Source of the DNA: Pseudoxanthomonas taiwanensis
Lineage (GTDB): Bacteria > Pseudomonadota > Gammaproteobacteria > Xanthomonadales > Xanthomonadaceae
Direction of reading: 5' to 3'
DNA length: 39,922 nucleotides
NCBI RefSeq assembly: GCF_010093135.1
Contig: NZ_PDWK01000028.1
Span: 1 to 39,922 of the forward strand
Shown here: piece after piece, positions 1 through 8,885 of the stretch
Position numbering within the stretch: position 1 is the stretch's first letter
How the letters are laid out: each line of letters opens with the position of its first letter
The notes under the pieces: generated by a model
Told to the model about the DNA's origin: nothing
The model's database searches: none
What the model saw: only the letters and a program-made list of their open reading frames with translations
Made by a program: the position numbers and the translations under genes

Positions 1-3000
1 CCGACGGCAGCCGCAGGGGTGTATAAGGGACCGGCAGTCCACGGGCGGCGTTGAAGCGGTCGGCCGCCTCCGGCAGGGGCAGCCGGATGCGGAGCTTGTC
101 CGGGCCTTCCATGGCGTAGTGGCGGGGTTGCTGCTGGATCAGCTGGATCACCGTGATCGGGTCCACGTTGGGCCTGGACTCGAACACGATCCGTCCGCCG
201 GACTCCCCCAGCTCCAGCTTGCGGATGCCCAGGGCGTCGCACTGCCGCTTCAGCTCGGCGATGGCGAACATGTTCCTGACCGCGTCCGGCAGCAGGCCGA
301 AGCGGTCGATCATCTCCACCTGCAGCTCGCGCAGCGCCGCGGCGTCGCGCGCACTGGAGATGCGCTTGTACAGGGTCAGGCGGGTGTGCACATCCGGCAG
401 GTAGTCGTCCGGGATCAGCGCCGGCACGTTGAGCACCACCTCGGCCCCACGGCGCTCCTCGCCGGCGTCCAGGTCCGGAAGAGTGCCCTGGCGGATCGAG
501 CGCACCGCCCGCTCCAGCAGTTCGGTGTACAGGGTGAAGCCGACCTCGGCCATCTGCCCGCTCTGTTCCTCGCCCAGCAGCTCGCCGGCGCCGCGGATCT
601 CCAGGTCGTGGGTGGCCAGGGTGAAGCCGGCGCCGAGCTCGTCCATCGAGGCGATCGCCTCCAGGCGCTTCTCCGCGTCCGCGGTCATGGCGCGCCGGTC
701 CGGCGGCACCAGCAGGTAGGCGTAGGCGCGGTGGTGCGAGCGGCCGACGCGGCCGCGCAGCTGGTGCAGCTGGGCCAGGCCGAAGCGGTCGGCGCGGTTG
801 ATGATGATGGTGTTGGCGTTGGGGATGTCGATGCCAGACTCGATGATGGTCGTGGCCAGCAGCACGTTGAAGCGCTGCTTCTGGAAGTCGAGCATCACCC
901 GCTCCAGCTCGCGCTCGGGCATCTGCCCGTGGGCCACGCCGATACGTGCCTCCGGCACCAGCTCCTGCAGCTGCCTGCGCATGCGCTCGATCGTGTCCAC
1001 GTCGTTGTGCAGGAAATACAGCTGGCCGCCGCGCGACAGTTCGCGCTGGAAGGCCTCGCGCAGCTGGTCGTCGTCCCACGGCATGATGAAGGTCTGCACC
1101 GCCAGCCGGTTCGGCGGCGGGGTGGCGATGATGCTCAGGTCGCGCAGGCCGGACATGGCCATGTTGAGCGTGCGCGGGATCGGGGTCGCGGTGAGGGTCA
1201 GCAGGTGCACGTTGGCGCGCAGCGCCTTCAGCGCCTCCTTCTGGCGCACGCCGAAGCGCTGCTCCTCGTCCACGATGACCAGACCCAGGTCCTTGAACTT
1301 CACGTCCGGCTGCAGCAGGCGGTGGGTGCCGACGATCACGTCGATCTCCCCGCGCGCCACCTTCTGCAGCTCGGCCTCGATCTCCTTCCTGCTCTTGAAG
1401 CGCGAGAGCACCTCGACCCGGATCGGCCAGTCGGCGAAGCGGTCGCGGAAGTTGCGGTAGTGCTGCTCGGCCAGCAGGGTGGTGGGCACCAGCACCGCCA
1501 CCTGGCGGCCGGCGCTGGCCGCGGCGAAGGCGGCGCGCACCGCCACCTCGGTCTTGCCGAAGCCGACGTCGCCGCACACCACCCGGTCCATCGGCTGGCT
1601 GGACTGCAGGTCGCGCAGCACCGCCTCGATGGCGGCCAGCTGGTCGGGAGTCTCCTCGAACGGGAAGCCGGCGGCGAAGCCCTCGTACATGGCCCGGTCG
1701 ATGTCCAGGGCCAGGCCGGCGCGGGCCTTGCGCCGGGCCTGGATCTCCAGCAGCTCGGCGGCCACGTCGCGGACCTTCTCCATGGCCTTGCGCTTGGCGC
1801 GCGTCCACTGCTCGCCGCCGAGCGAGTGCAGCGGGGCGGTCTCCGGCGAAGCGCCGGTGTAGCGGCTGACCAGGTGCAGCTGGGTGACCGGCACGTACAG
1901 CCGGTCGCCCTTGGCGTACTCGATCTCGAGAAACTCGCCGGGCATGCCGCCGATGTCCATGGCGACCAGACCGCGGTAGCGGCCGACGCCGTGGTCCTCG
2001 TGGACGATGGGCGCGCCCTCGGTCAGCTCGCCCAGGTCGCGGATGATCGCCTCCGGCTCGCGGCCGGCGCGGCGGCCGCGGCGCGGGCGCGGCGCGCGCT
2101 CGGGGAAGAGCTGGCGCTCGGTCAGCACCGCCAGCTGCGGCGCGTCCAGGGCGAAGCCGTCCTCCAGCGGCGCCACCGCCAGGGCAAAGCGCGCCTGGCT
2201 TTCCAGGAAGGCACGGAAGCCCGGCAGCACCTCCGGCCTCAGGTCGGCGGCCTGCAGCACCTCCAGCAGCGCCTCGCGGCGGCCGGGCGAGTCGGCGGCC
2301 ACCAGCACACGGCCCGGATAGCTGGAAAGGAAGCCGCGCAGCGCCCCGCCGGCCCGCGGGTGGTCGGGGCCGGCCACCGGCAGCGTGGGCGCGGGCTGGT
2401 CGCCCAGGGCCACGGCGTCGGCGTGGCGCGCGTGTCCGGGGCCGCACCCCTCCACGCGTCCACCCTGGTTGAGGCGCTCGCGCAGCGCGTCCGGCGGCAG
2501 GTACAGGGCCTCCGGCGGCAGCACCGGATGCTCGACGTCGTGGCGGCGCTGCTCGTAGCGGTGGCGGGTCTGCTGCCAGAACGCGTCGGCATTGGCGCCG
2601 GCGCCGTCGGCCAGCACCGGCAGCACGTTCCCGGGCAGGTAGTCGAACAGGGTGGCGGTGCCCTCCGCGCCGTCGCGGCGCGGCGGGAAGAACAGCGGCA
2701 GGTAGTACTCGATGCCGGCCGGGGCGATGCCCGCCTTCAGGTCCTGGTACAGGGCGCTGCGCCGGGTGTCCAGGTCGAAGCGCTCGCGCAGCGCCTCCAG
2801 CACCCGGGCGATGCTGGCCTCGTCCATCGGCAGCTCGCGGCCGGGCAGCATGCGCACGGCCTCGGTGCGCTCCAGCGAGCGCTGGGTCTCCGGGTCGAAG
2901 CGGCGGATCGAGTCGATCTCGTCGTCCAGCAGCTCGATGCGCAGCGGCGCGTCGGCGCCCATCGGGAACACGTCCAGCAGGCCGCCGCGCACGGCGAAGT

Positions 3001-3508
3001 CGCCCGGGTCCAGCACCTGCGGGACGTTGCGGTAGCCGGCCGCCTCCAGGCGGCGCTTCTCCGCGTCCAGGTCCAGGCGCTGGCCGACCTTCAGGTCGAA
3101 GCTGTGGCCGGCGATGTAGCTGGTCGGCGGCAGCCGCTGCAGCAGGGTCTGCACCGGCACCACCACGATGCCGTGCTGCAGGCCGGGCATGCGCTGCAGC
3201 GCCGCCAGGCGCTGGCTGACGATGTCCGGGTGCGGGCTGAAGCGGTCGTAGGGCAGGGTCTCCCAGTCCGGGAAGGCCAGCACCGGCAGCGATCCGTCCC
3301 CGTCCAGCAGGGTGGCCAGGTCGGATTCGACCTGGTGCGCGCCCTGGTTGTCGCGGGCCACGTACAGCAGCGGTCCGGCATGGGCGCGGGCGGCCTGCAC
3401 CAGGTGCCAGGCCAGCGCGGACGGGGAAGCGGGCGCACGCCACCAGGCGCGCGGCTGGCCGCGCCGGGGCAGCGGGGGAACGGCGGGGGAATGCTGGGGG
3501 GATGGCAT
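1..3508 (-). CDS. mfd: Transcription-repair coupling factor Mfd (C-terminal end cut by window)
   Basis: Mfd is an ATP-dependent translocase that removes RNA polymerase stalled at DNA damage and recruits UvrA. Read from the ATG at 3508, the frame stays open for 1169 codons to the window edge, about the full length of the family (E. coli 1148 aa), so only a few C-terminal residues can be missing. Visible are the N-terminal UvrB-like region, the CarD-like RNA-polymerase-interaction domain (EDHGVGRY), Walker A (GDVGFGKTEVAVRAAF), the DEEQRFG box, TLTATPIPRTLNMA and the helicase motif QLRGRVGRS, and finally the TRCF C-terminal domain. The start lies only 9 nt after a TACAAT box, so its mRNA leader is very short or absent. 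Transcribed alone; the next gene upstream is a GNAT protein on the same strand. Identification is certain. Confidence 0.97.
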   Translation of the reverse strand, partial: MPSPQHSPAVPPLPRRGQPRAWWRAPASPSALAWHLVQAARAHAGPLLYVARDNQGAHQVESDLATLLDGDGSLPVLAFPDWETLPYDRFSPHPDIVSQRLAALQRMPGLQHGIVVVPVQTLLQRLPPTSYIAGHSFDLKVGQRLDLDAEKRRLEAAGYRNVPQVLDPGDFAVRGGLLDVFPMGADAPLRIELLDDEIDSIRRFDPETQRSLERTEAVRMLPGRELPMDEASIARVLEALRERFDLDTRRSALYQDLKAGIAPAGIEYYLPLFFPPRRDGAEGTATLFDYLPGNVLPVLADGAGANADAFWQQTRHRYEQRRHDVEHPVLPPEALYLPPDALRERLNQGGRVEGCGPGHARHADAVALGDQPAPTLPVAGPDHPRAGGALRGFLSSYPGRVLVAADSPGRREALLEVLQAADLRPEVLPGFRAFLESQARFALAVAPLEDGFALDAPQLAVLTERQLFPERAPRPRRGRRAGREPEAIIRDLGELTEGAPIVHEDHGVGRYRGLVAMDIGGMPGEFLEIEYAKGDRLYVPVTQLHLVSRYTGASPETAPLHSLGGEQWTRAKRKAMEKVRDVAAELLEIQARRKARAGLALDIDRAMYEGFAAGFPFEETPDQLAAIEAVLRDLQSSQPMDRVVCGDVGFGKTEVAVRAAFAAASAGRQVAVLVPTTLLAEQHYRNFRDRFADWPIRVEVLSRFKSRKEIEAELQKVARGEIDVIVGTHRLLQPDVKFKDLGLVIVDEEQRFGVRQKEALKALRANVHLLTLTATPIPRTLNMAMSGLRDLSIIATPPPNRLAVQTFIMPWDDDQLREAFQRELSRGGQLYFLHNDVDTIERMRRQLQELVPEARIGVAHGQMPERELERVMLDFQKQRFNVLLATTIIESGIDIPNANTIIINRADRFGLAQLHQLRGRVGRSHHRAYAYLLVPPDRRAMTADAEKRLEAIASMDELGAGFTLATHDLEIRGAGELLGEEQSGQMAEVGFTLYTELLERAVRSIRQGTLPDLDAGEERRGAEVVLNVPALIPDDYLPDVHTRLTLYKRISSARDAAALRELQVEMIDRFGLLPDAVRNMFAIAELKRQCDALGIRKLELGESGGRIVFESRPNVDPITVIQLIQQQPRHYAMEGPDKLRIRLPLPEAADRFNAARGLPVPYTPLRLPS

Positions 3509-3517
3509 GAACCCCCT

Positions 3518-3523
3518 ATTGTA
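3518..3523 (-). promoter_or_regulatory. Candidate -10 box of mfd
   Basis: TACAAT on the minus strand, ending 9 nt before the mfd ATG. No good -35 box is visible at the usual distance. If it is used, transcription would begin about 3 nt before the start codon, and the AGGGGG that looks like a ribosome-binding site would be mostly outside the mRNA. Confidence 0.4.
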
Positions 3524-3574
3524 CCCGCCAGTTTGGAAATGGACGGACCTGCGGGGTGGCGCGCACGCCGGGAC

Positions 3575-4117
3575 TCAGTGCCCGCTCAGCTCCAGCACCT
3601 GGCGCACCAGCCCGGCCGGGACGCCCTCGGCCCCGGGCTCCGGGCTGAAGCCCATCGAAGCGGCCAGGTCCAGCATCGGCTGGTTGCCGGCAGGGATGTC
3701 GCCGTAGACCCGCTCGAGGCGGTGGGTGCGGGCCCACTTCCCCAGCTTCTGCAGCAGGTGGCGGCCCAGCCCCAGTCCCATCACGTGGCGGGCCAGGACG
3801 GTGGCCAGCTCCGCCTGGCGGGTGCCCGGCACGATCCGGACCCGGGCCAGGCCGGCGATCCCCGCCTCGCCCGCCGGCCGCGGCGAGGCACCGACCAGGA
3901 CCAGCTCCTGCCGCGGGTCCGGGCGGACCAGGCGGGCGGCGGCCGCGTCGTCCAGGTCGCCGGTGGCGAAGCCGGCCCTGACCTCCTCGGGGCCGAGCAG
4001 GGGGAAGATGGCCTGGAGCGGCGGCGCGTCCTCGGGCCTGATCGGGCGGATCAGCAGGGTCCGCCGGGTGGGCAGCACGAACTGCTCGTGCCAGGGTGGA
4101 AGCCGGTTGCGTGGCAT
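3575..4117 (-). CDS. GNAT-family N-acetyltransferase
   Basis: Predicted 180-aa acetyltransferase of the GCN5-related fold, substrate unknown. The N-terminal part has the usual RPIRPEDAPPL motif, and the acetyl-CoA binding loop is seen as MGLGLGRHLLQKLGKWA. It is followed by the helix-strand GDIPAGNQPMLDLAASMGF typical of the fold's C-terminal half. The frame is open 27 codons further upstream, but that stretch has no family similarity and runs into the control region of the divergent transporter gene, so I chose the ATG at 4117 (MPRNRLPPWHEQF). It lies between mfd and the divergent CDF gene; this context gives no hint of a substrate. Confidence 0.82.
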   Translation of the reverse strand: MPRNRLPPWHEQFVLPTRRTLLIRPIRPEDAPPLQAIFPLLGPEEVRAGFATGDLDDAAAARLVRPDPRQELVLVGASPRPAGEAGIAGLARVRIVPGTRQAELATVLARHVMGLGLGRHLLQKLGKWARTHRLERVYGDIPAGNQPMLDLAASMGFSPEPGAEGVPAGLVRQVLELSGH

Positions 4118-4200
4118 GGTCCGGATGTTCCCATGTTCGCGGCGGATGTGCACCGGGGGGCTGCTAGACTCCCCCGCGTCATCCACACGGGGAAGCATGC

Positions 4201-5121
4201 ATGTCCGGCGGCGGTGATTCCACCCGGGCCATCTTCTTCGCCCTCGGGGCGAACCTGGCCATCGCCGCGTCCAAGGGGGTGGCTGCCTTCGTCACCGGTT
4301 CGGGCGCGATGCTGGCCGAGACGGTGCACTCGCTCGCCGACTGCGGCAACCAGCTGCTCCTGCTGCTGGGCATGCGCCAGGCGCGACGGCCGGTGTCGCC
4401 GGAGTACCCGCTGGGCTACGGCCGCGCCATCTACTTCTGGTCGTTCCTGGTGGCGGTGATGCTGTTCAGCGTCGGCGGCATGTTCTCGGTCTACGAGGGC
4501 GTGCACAAGCTGCGCCACCCCGAACCGCTGGACAACTGGGGCTGGGCGGTGGGCGTGCTGGCGTTCGCCATCGCCGCCGAGGGCGTGTCCATGCGCGCCT
4601 GCCTGCACGAAGTGGCCAAGGTGCGCGGCGGGCGTACGCTGTGGCAGTGGTTCCGCGAGAGCCGCCAGGCCGAGCTGGTGGTGATCTTCGGCGAGGACCT
4701 GGCCGCGCTGCTGGGCCTGACCCTGGCGCTGGCGGCGGTGCTGGCCGCGGTGGCCACCGGCAACCCGCTGTGGGACGCGCTGGGCACCATCGGCATCGGC
4801 CTGCTGCTGATCGTCGTCGCCGTGCTGGTGGCCATCGAGGTCAAGGCCATGCTGATCGGGCAGAGCGTGGACCCGCGCCTGCAGGAGCGCATCCGTGCCT
4901 TCCTCGAGCAGCGCCCGGAAGTGGAGCGGCTGCTGCACCTGATCACCCTGCAGCAGGGCAACGAGGTGCTGGTCTCGGTGCACGCGCGCATGCGCCAGGT
5001 GGACGATGGCCGCGCCATGCTGGCCGACATCGACCGCATCGAGCGCGAGCTCAAGCGCCAGTTCCCGGTGGTGCGCTGGAGCTTCTTCGAGCCCGAGGAC
5101 GGCCCGTCCGGGGCCGCCTGA
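4201..5121 (+). CDS. Cation diffusion facilitator (CDF) family transporter
   Basis: Inner-membrane antiporter of 306 aa, expected to export a divalent metal such as Zn, Co, Fe or Mn in exchange for protons. Hydrophobic segments lie at about residues 10-35, 77-98, 113-130, 160-183 and 190-213, followed by a cytoplasmic domain with alternating charged strands. The first metal site is H43-SLA-D47 (ETVHSLADCGNQ), as in CDF proteins. The second, normally HxxxD or DxxxD, reads GEDLAALLG (E165, D166), as in the SLC30A9-like branch. GGGGAAG lies upstream of the ATG and a TAGACT -10-like box at 4165-4170. Transcribed alone, divergent from the GNAT gene. The metal cannot be assigned from sequence. Confidence 0.9.
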   Translation: MSGGGDSTRAIFFALGANLAIAASKGVAAFVTGSGAMLAETVHSLADCGNQLLLLLGMRQARRPVSPEYPLGYGRAIYFWSFLVAVMLFSVGGMFSVYEGVHKLRHPEPLDNWGWAVGVLAFAIAAEGVSMRACLHEVAKVRGGRTLWQWFRESRQAELVVIFGEDLAALLGLTLALAAVLAAVATGNPLWDALGTIGIGLLLIVVAVLVAIEVKAMLIGQSVDPRLQERIRAFLEQRPEVERLLHLITLQQGNEVLVSVHARMRQVDDGRAMLADIDRIERELKRQFPVVRWSFFEPEDGPSGAA

Positions 5122-5316
5122 CCGCTTGCCGCAGGCGCCGTGTCCGCGGCCGCCCGGGGGCGCCTTCCGGAGCCCGTGTCCGACGCGGTGCCCCCGCGAT
5201 ACGTCCCACCTGCGCCTCCAACGCACCTCCGCCGTGGCGCTGCAGCGCCGTGGCCGGACGCGTCTGTCGGATTCCCGAGGACGGCGCTTGCAGCGGACAA
5301 ACGAGGGGGGCGAGCG
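5122..5316. other. Intergenic region between convergent CDF and rlmJ genes
   Basis: About 195 bp without a supportable gene. It contains a perfect 14-bp palindrome, GGCGCTGCAGCGCC (5236-5249), but no hairpin followed by a T-run, so I see no clear intrinsic terminator for either gene. Confidence 0.5.
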
Positions 5317-6174
5317 TCAGGCCTCGCGCTTGATCCATTCCAGCCGGGTCGAGGCGCCGGCCCCGCCGAGCCGGTCGCGCAACGCCGGCAGGGCCGGGGC
5401 CAGCACCTGGTCGAACTTCCATGGCGGATTGACGAGGGCCATGCCGCTGCCGTTCAGGCGCAGCGGCGAGTCGTCCGGGCGCACCAGCAGCTCGGCCAGC
5501 AGCACCTGCCGCGCCGGCAGGGCGCGCAACGCGCGGAAGAACGGCGCCAGCTGGCGGCGCTGCTTGATCGGGTACCAGACCGCGCACATCCCCTGCGGCC
5601 AGCGCTCCAGCGCCTCGCGCACCGCCGCGGTCACCTGCGGGTATTCGGCCTCCTGCGCCTCGTAGGGCGGGTCGACCAGCACCAAGCCGCGGCCGAAGCG
5701 CCGGCCCTGGTGCCGGGGCGGCAGCAGGGCGCGCACCGCGGCGTAACCGTCGCGGGCGTGCACGGCCACGCGCGCATCGCCGGCGAACAGCGCCTTCAGC
5801 GCCGCGGCCTCCTCCGGCTGCAGTTCGCAGGCGGCCAGCCGGTCCTCGCCGCGCAGGGCCTGGGCGGCGAGCAGCGGCGAGCCCGGATAGACCTGCAGCC
5901 CGCCATCCGGGTTGAGCGCGGCCACCGCCTCCAGGTAGCGGGCCACGGCCGGCGGCAGGTCCACGGCGCCGGCCAGGCGCAGTACGCCGCCGGCGGCCTC
6001 GCCGGTGCGCCCGGCCTCTTCGCCCTGCAGCCGGTAGCGGCCGCGGCCGGCATGGGTGTCCAGCACGAAAAAGGGGCTGTCCTTGCGCCGCAGGGCGTCG
6101 AGCAGCGCCAGCAGGACGACGGGCTTGAGCACGTCGGCGTGGTTGCCGGCATGGAAGGCGTGGCGGTAGTTCAT
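5317..6174 (-). CDS. rlmJ: 23S rRNA (adenine-2030-N6)-methyltransferase RlmJ
   Basis: SAM-dependent enzyme that methylates N6 of A2030 in 23S rRNA. The 285-aa length fits the family (E. coli 280 aa). The N-terminus [18 protein letters not shown] is the family signature. The catalytic N6-adenine motif is DPPYE ([15 protein letters not shown]), and AVWYPIK, NPPWKFD and a C-terminal WIKRE also match RlmJ. The start is fixed by this conserved N-terminus. A minus-strand TAAACT box (6181-6186) lies exactly 6 nt before the ATG, so the transcript may be leaderless. It lies between the CDF gene and the REC-Hpt gene, separated from the latter by 26 bp. Confidence 0.95.
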   Translation of the reverse strand: MNYRHAFHAGNHADVLKPVVLLALLDALRRKDSPFFVLDTHAGRGRYRLQGEEAGRTGEAAGGVLRLAGAVDLPPAVARYLEAVAALNPDGGLQVYPGSPLLAAQALRGEDRLAACELQPEEAAALKALFAGDARVAVHARDGYAAVRALLPPRHQGRRFGRGLVLVDPPYEAQEAEYPQVTAAVREALERWPQGMCAVWYPIKQRRQLAPFFRALRALPARQVLLAELLVRPDDSPLRLNGSGMALVNPPWKFDQVLAPALPALRDRLGGAGASTRLEWIKREA

Positions 6175-6180
6175 CCCGCC

Positions 6181-6186
6181 AGTTTA
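6181..6186 (-). promoter_or_regulatory. Candidate -10 box of rlmJ (leaderless arrangement)
   Basis: TAAACT on the minus strand, followed by GGCGGG and then the rlmJ ATG. A start about 7 nt after the box would coincide with the A of the ATG. The TAAACT hexamer also occurs upstream of the secreted protein gene at 21312. Confidence 0.35.
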
Positions 6187-6200
6187 AGCGGCGCGGGGCT

Positions 6201-6905
6201 TCAGCCGGTGAGGTCGCGCGCGGCGCGGGCGGAATGTTCCAGGGCGTCCCTGCAATCCGGCCGTGCGCGCAGGCTTTCCACCCCCGCGCCCCGGCGGCGC
6301 GCGCCGACCCGGCCGCAGCTGGCCTGCAGGCGGTGCAGGCGCGCGCGCAGCGTCGCCAGGGCGCCGCTGCGCGCGCTGCGCAGCACTTCGGCGCGGGCCT
6401 CAGGCAGCTCGTCCAGGAACAGCCGGCGCAGGGCCTGCACGTTGCCCGGGTTGTGGTTGAGCGCGGCGGACGCGGCGGCGTTGTCCCAGTCGGGCAGGTC
6501 CATGGACTCGGCCAGGGCCGCGCGCAGGGCGTTGGACAGCTCGGCCGTGGACATCGGCTTGACCAGCACGTCGCGGAAGCCGGCCGCCAGCGCCGCGCCG
6601 CGCACGGCCGGATCGCGGTCGGCGGTGTGCGCCAGGGCCGGCGGCGCATCCCCGCAGTGCCCGCGCAGCTCCTGCAGCAGCTGCGCGCCGTTGCCGTCGG
6701 GCAGGGTCAGGTCGATCAGCCACAGGTCGTGGCGGCGCCTGGCGGCCTGTTGCAGCGCCTGCGTGCGGGTCGTGGCGGGGTCCACCTGCGCCGGCAGTGC
6801 CTCGACCACCGCGCGCAGGTAGGTCTGGGTGATCGCATCGTCCTCCACCAGGAGGACGCGGGGCGGACGAGTCGCGTCTCGCGGTTCCATGCGGCCGGTC
6901 TCCAT
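6201..6905 (-). CDS. Response-regulator receiver with C-terminal histidine phosphotransfer domain
   Basis: A 234-aa two-domain phosphorelay protein with no DNA-binding or enzymatic output. Residues 16-132 form a receiver domain: acidic pocket E21-D22-D23, phosphoacceptor D65 (LIDLTLPDGNG) and conserved K116 (VLVKPMS). Residues about 138-225 match an Hpt domain, with the entry pattern ALNHNPGNVQALRRLFLDEL and the phosphorylatable histidine H191 in LHRLQASCGRVGA, compare HxLKGSS. An AGGGAA site precedes the ATG; a second ATG at codon 6 is also possible. There is no kinase gene nearby, so the partner is unknown. It could pass phosphate between a hybrid kinase and a distant regulator. Confidence 0.85.
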   Translation of the reverse strand: METGRMEPRDATRPPRVLLVEDDAITQTYLRAVVEALPAQVDPATTRTQALQQAARRRHDLWLIDLTLPDGNGAQLLQELRGHCGDAPPALAHTADRDPAVRGAALAAGFRDVLVKPMSTAELSNALRAALAESMDLPDWDNAAASAALNHNPGNVQALRRLFLDELPEARAEVLRSARSGALATLRARLHRLQASCGRVGARRRGAGVESLRARPDCRDALEHSARAARDLTG

Positions 6906-7039
6906 GGACGGTTCCCTGTCGGCGGAAGCATCTTAGCGCTGCCGAGGGCCGGCGCCACATGAGCCCCGAAGGCGGGGGCGGACGGCGGCGGCGATCTGAG
7001 ACAATGGCCGCCTGTTCCGTTTCCCCCGTTCCCTGCCAC

Positions 7040-8356
7040 GTGGCCCGACTCGACCGTACCCCCTTCCAGGCCCGCATCCTCGACCTCAGCCACGACGGCC
7101 GTGGCGTCGCCCGCCGCGAGGACGGCAAGACCGTGTTCATCTCCGGCGCGCTGCCCGGCGAGACGGTGCTGGCCGAAGCCACCGCCCGCAGCCGCCGCTT
7201 CGACGAGGCCCGCACCCTCCAGGTGCTGGAGGCCTCGCCGGACCGGGTGGAGCCGCGCTGCCCGCACTTCGGCACCTGCGGCGGCTGCGTGCTGCAGCAC
7301 CTGGACGAGGGCAGGCAGATCCTGGCCAAGCAGCACGTGCTGCTGGAGAACCTGGAGCGGATCGGCAGGGTCCAGCCGGGCGAGGTGCTGCCGCCGCTGA
7401 CCACCTCCAGCTGGGGCTACCGGCGCAAGGGCCGCTTCTCGGTACGCCGGGTGAACAGGAAGGACCGGACCCTGGTCGGCTTCCGCGAGCAGGATCCGCG
7501 CTTCGTCGCCGACCTGCGCGAGTGCCACACCACCATCCCGCAGGTGGGCATGAAGATCGAGGCGCTGGCGGCGCTGGTGGACCGGCTGCAGGCGCGCGAG
7601 CACATCCCGCAGATCGAGTTCATCGCCGGCGACGGCCCGGTGGCCCTGACCGTGCGCCACCTGGTGCCGCTGGAGGAATCCGACCGCGCCGCGCTGGCGG
7701 CGTTCGGGCGCGAGCACGGCTTCGCCATCTTCCTGCAGCCCGGGGGCGTGGACAGCGTGCATCCGCTGGACCCGGGGCACGTGCCGGAGCTGGCCTTCCG
7801 CCTGCCGCAATGGAACGTGGAGCTGGCCTTCCAGCCGCTGGACTTCATCCAGGTCAACGGCCGCCTCAACGAGCTGATGATCGCCCGTGCCCTGGAGATG
7901 CTGGACACCGCGCCGGAGCACCGCGTGCTGGACCTGTTCTGCGGCCTGGGCAACTTCACCCTGCCGCTGGCGCGCCAGGTGCGCGAGGTGGTGGGCGTGG
8001 AGGGCGACCCGGGCCTGGTGGCGCGCGCCCGCGCCAACGCCGAGCGCAACGGCCTGGACAACGCCCGCTTCCACGCCGCCGACCTGACCCGGGACCAGCG
8101 CGGCGCGCCGTGGATGCGCCAGGGTTTCGACCGCCTGCTGCTGGCCCCGCCGCGCTCGGGCGCCGACGAGGTGCTCAAGCAGCTGCCGCTGCAGGACATC
8201 GACCGCATCGTGTACGTGAGCTGCCATCCGGGCTCGCTGGCGCGCGATGCCGGTTTCCTGGTGCACGAGCGCGGCTACCGGCTGGTCTCGGCCGGGGTGA
8301 TGGACATGTTCCCGCACACCGCGCACGTGGAGAGCATCGCGCTGTTCGTGCGCTGA
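7040..8356 (+). CDS. rlmD: 23S rRNA (uracil-1939-C5)-methyltransferase RlmD
   Basis: [4Fe-4S] and SAM-dependent RNA uracil methyltransferase of the RumA/TrmA family. It has an N-terminal TRAM domain (FQARILDLSHDGRGVAR), iron-sulfur cysteines in CPHFGTCGGC with a fourth in the downstream RECH, the SAM site VLDLFCGLGNFTLPLA, the nucleophile Cys in YVSCHPGSLARD and the terminal HVESIALF glutamate. The usual DPPR-type motif reads APPRSG, so its Asp is Ala. The frame is open back to 6959, and ATG 7004 is possible. I prefer GTG 7040 (438 aa) because the TRAM similarity begins there and a GACAAT -10-like box covers 7000-7005. Only the gene start is in doubt. Confidence 0.93.
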   Translation: MARLDRTPFQARILDLSHDGRGVARREDGKTVFISGALPGETVLAEATARSRRFDEARTLQVLEASPDRVEPRCPHFGTCGGCVLQHLDEGRQILAKQHVLLENLERIGRVQPGEVLPPLTTSSWGYRRKGRFSVRRVNRKDRTLVGFREQDPRFVADLRECHTTIPQVGMKIEALAALVDRLQAREHIPQIEFIAGDGPVALTVRHLVPLEESDRAALAAFGREHGFAIFLQPGGVDSVHPLDPGHVPELAFRLPQWNVELAFQPLDFIQVNGRLNELMIARALEMLDTAPEHRVLDLFCGLGNFTLPLARQVREVVGVEGDPGLVARARANAERNGLDNARFHAADLTRDQRGAPWMRQGFDRLLLAPPRSGADEVLKQLPLQDIDRIVYVSCHPGSLARDAGFLVHERGYRLVSAGVMDMFPHTAHVESIALFVR

Positions 8357-8410
8357 TGCCGTCCCGCCGCCGCGGTGGGCGGTGATGGCACGGGGCCGGC
8401 CCCCCGGGTT

Positions 8411-8439
8411 TTGCTCTTGCTGACCCTTGGCGTTACTAG
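8411..8439 (+). promoter_or_regulatory. Candidate promoter of the higA-like gene
   Basis: TTGCTC (8411-8416), a 17-bp spacer and TACTAG (8434-8439). The boxes match sigma-70 in part, and the spacing is ideal. The ATG of the antitoxin-like gene is 110 nt downstream of the -10 box. Confidence 0.4.
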
Positions 8440-8549
8440 CGCGCGGGGATGGTATTGGCGGCGCCGATCCGATTCCCCGCCCGCGGGTGCGCCACCGGTT
8501 TCCGAAGATGCCGGACTGGCGCCTGCCGCCAATCCAGGGAGACAGCACC

Positions 8550-8849
8550 ATGGACGGGAAGGTCCGCTTTCCCCACCCCGGAGAGCCCCTGCTCCACGAC
8601 TTCCTCGAGGAGATGGGGATCACCCAGTACAGGCTCGCCAAGGCGATCCGCGTCCCGCAGCGCCGGATCAGCCAGATCGTGAAGGGCGAGCGTGCGATCA
8701 CCGCCGACACCGCGCTTCGCCTGGCCCGCTTCTTCGGCACGACCGAGGGCTTCTGGATCAACCTGCAGGCGAACTACGACATGGCGATGGCCCGGGAAAG
8801 GCTGGAGCACGAGCTCGAGCGGATCCAGCCCTGCCGCGCCGGGGCCTGA
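8550..8849 (+). CDS. higA: HigA-family antitoxin / XRE-type regulator, no partner toxin seen
   Basis: A 99-aa helix-turn-helix protein of the HigA/VapI family, which usually neutralises a HigB RNase and represses its own operon. The typical opening HPGEPLLHDFLEEMGIT is followed by the HTH (YRLAKAIRVPQRRISQIVKG), the ERAITADTALRLARFFGT helix and the family tail FWINLQANYDMA. AGGGAGA lies 7 nt before the ATG at 8550, which decides this start against an upstream in-frame ATG. HigB genes normally sit directly upstream, but the 193 bp after rlmD have no room for one, and only 36 bp separate it from epmB. It therefore appears to be an orphan antitoxin or a regulator of other genes. Confidence 0.85.
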   Translation: MDGKVRFPHPGEPLLHDFLEEMGITQYRLAKAIRVPQRRISQIVKGERAITADTALRLARFFGTTEGFWINLQANYDMAMARERLEHELERIQPCRAGA

Positions 8850-8885
8850 ACCGCGGCCGGGCGGTACGGGCCAGGCAGGCTGCGG

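Noticed and set aside
119-4459. Very long open frame on the plus strand opposite mfd
   Set aside because: His/Gln/Arg/Leu-rich, low-complexity product typical of the antisense of GC-rich genes; the opposite strand encodes a complete Mfd.
8392-8403. GGGGCCGGCCCC palindrome after rlmD as a terminator
   Set aside because: No loop and only a distant short T-run (TTTT at 8409-8412); not a convincing hairpin.
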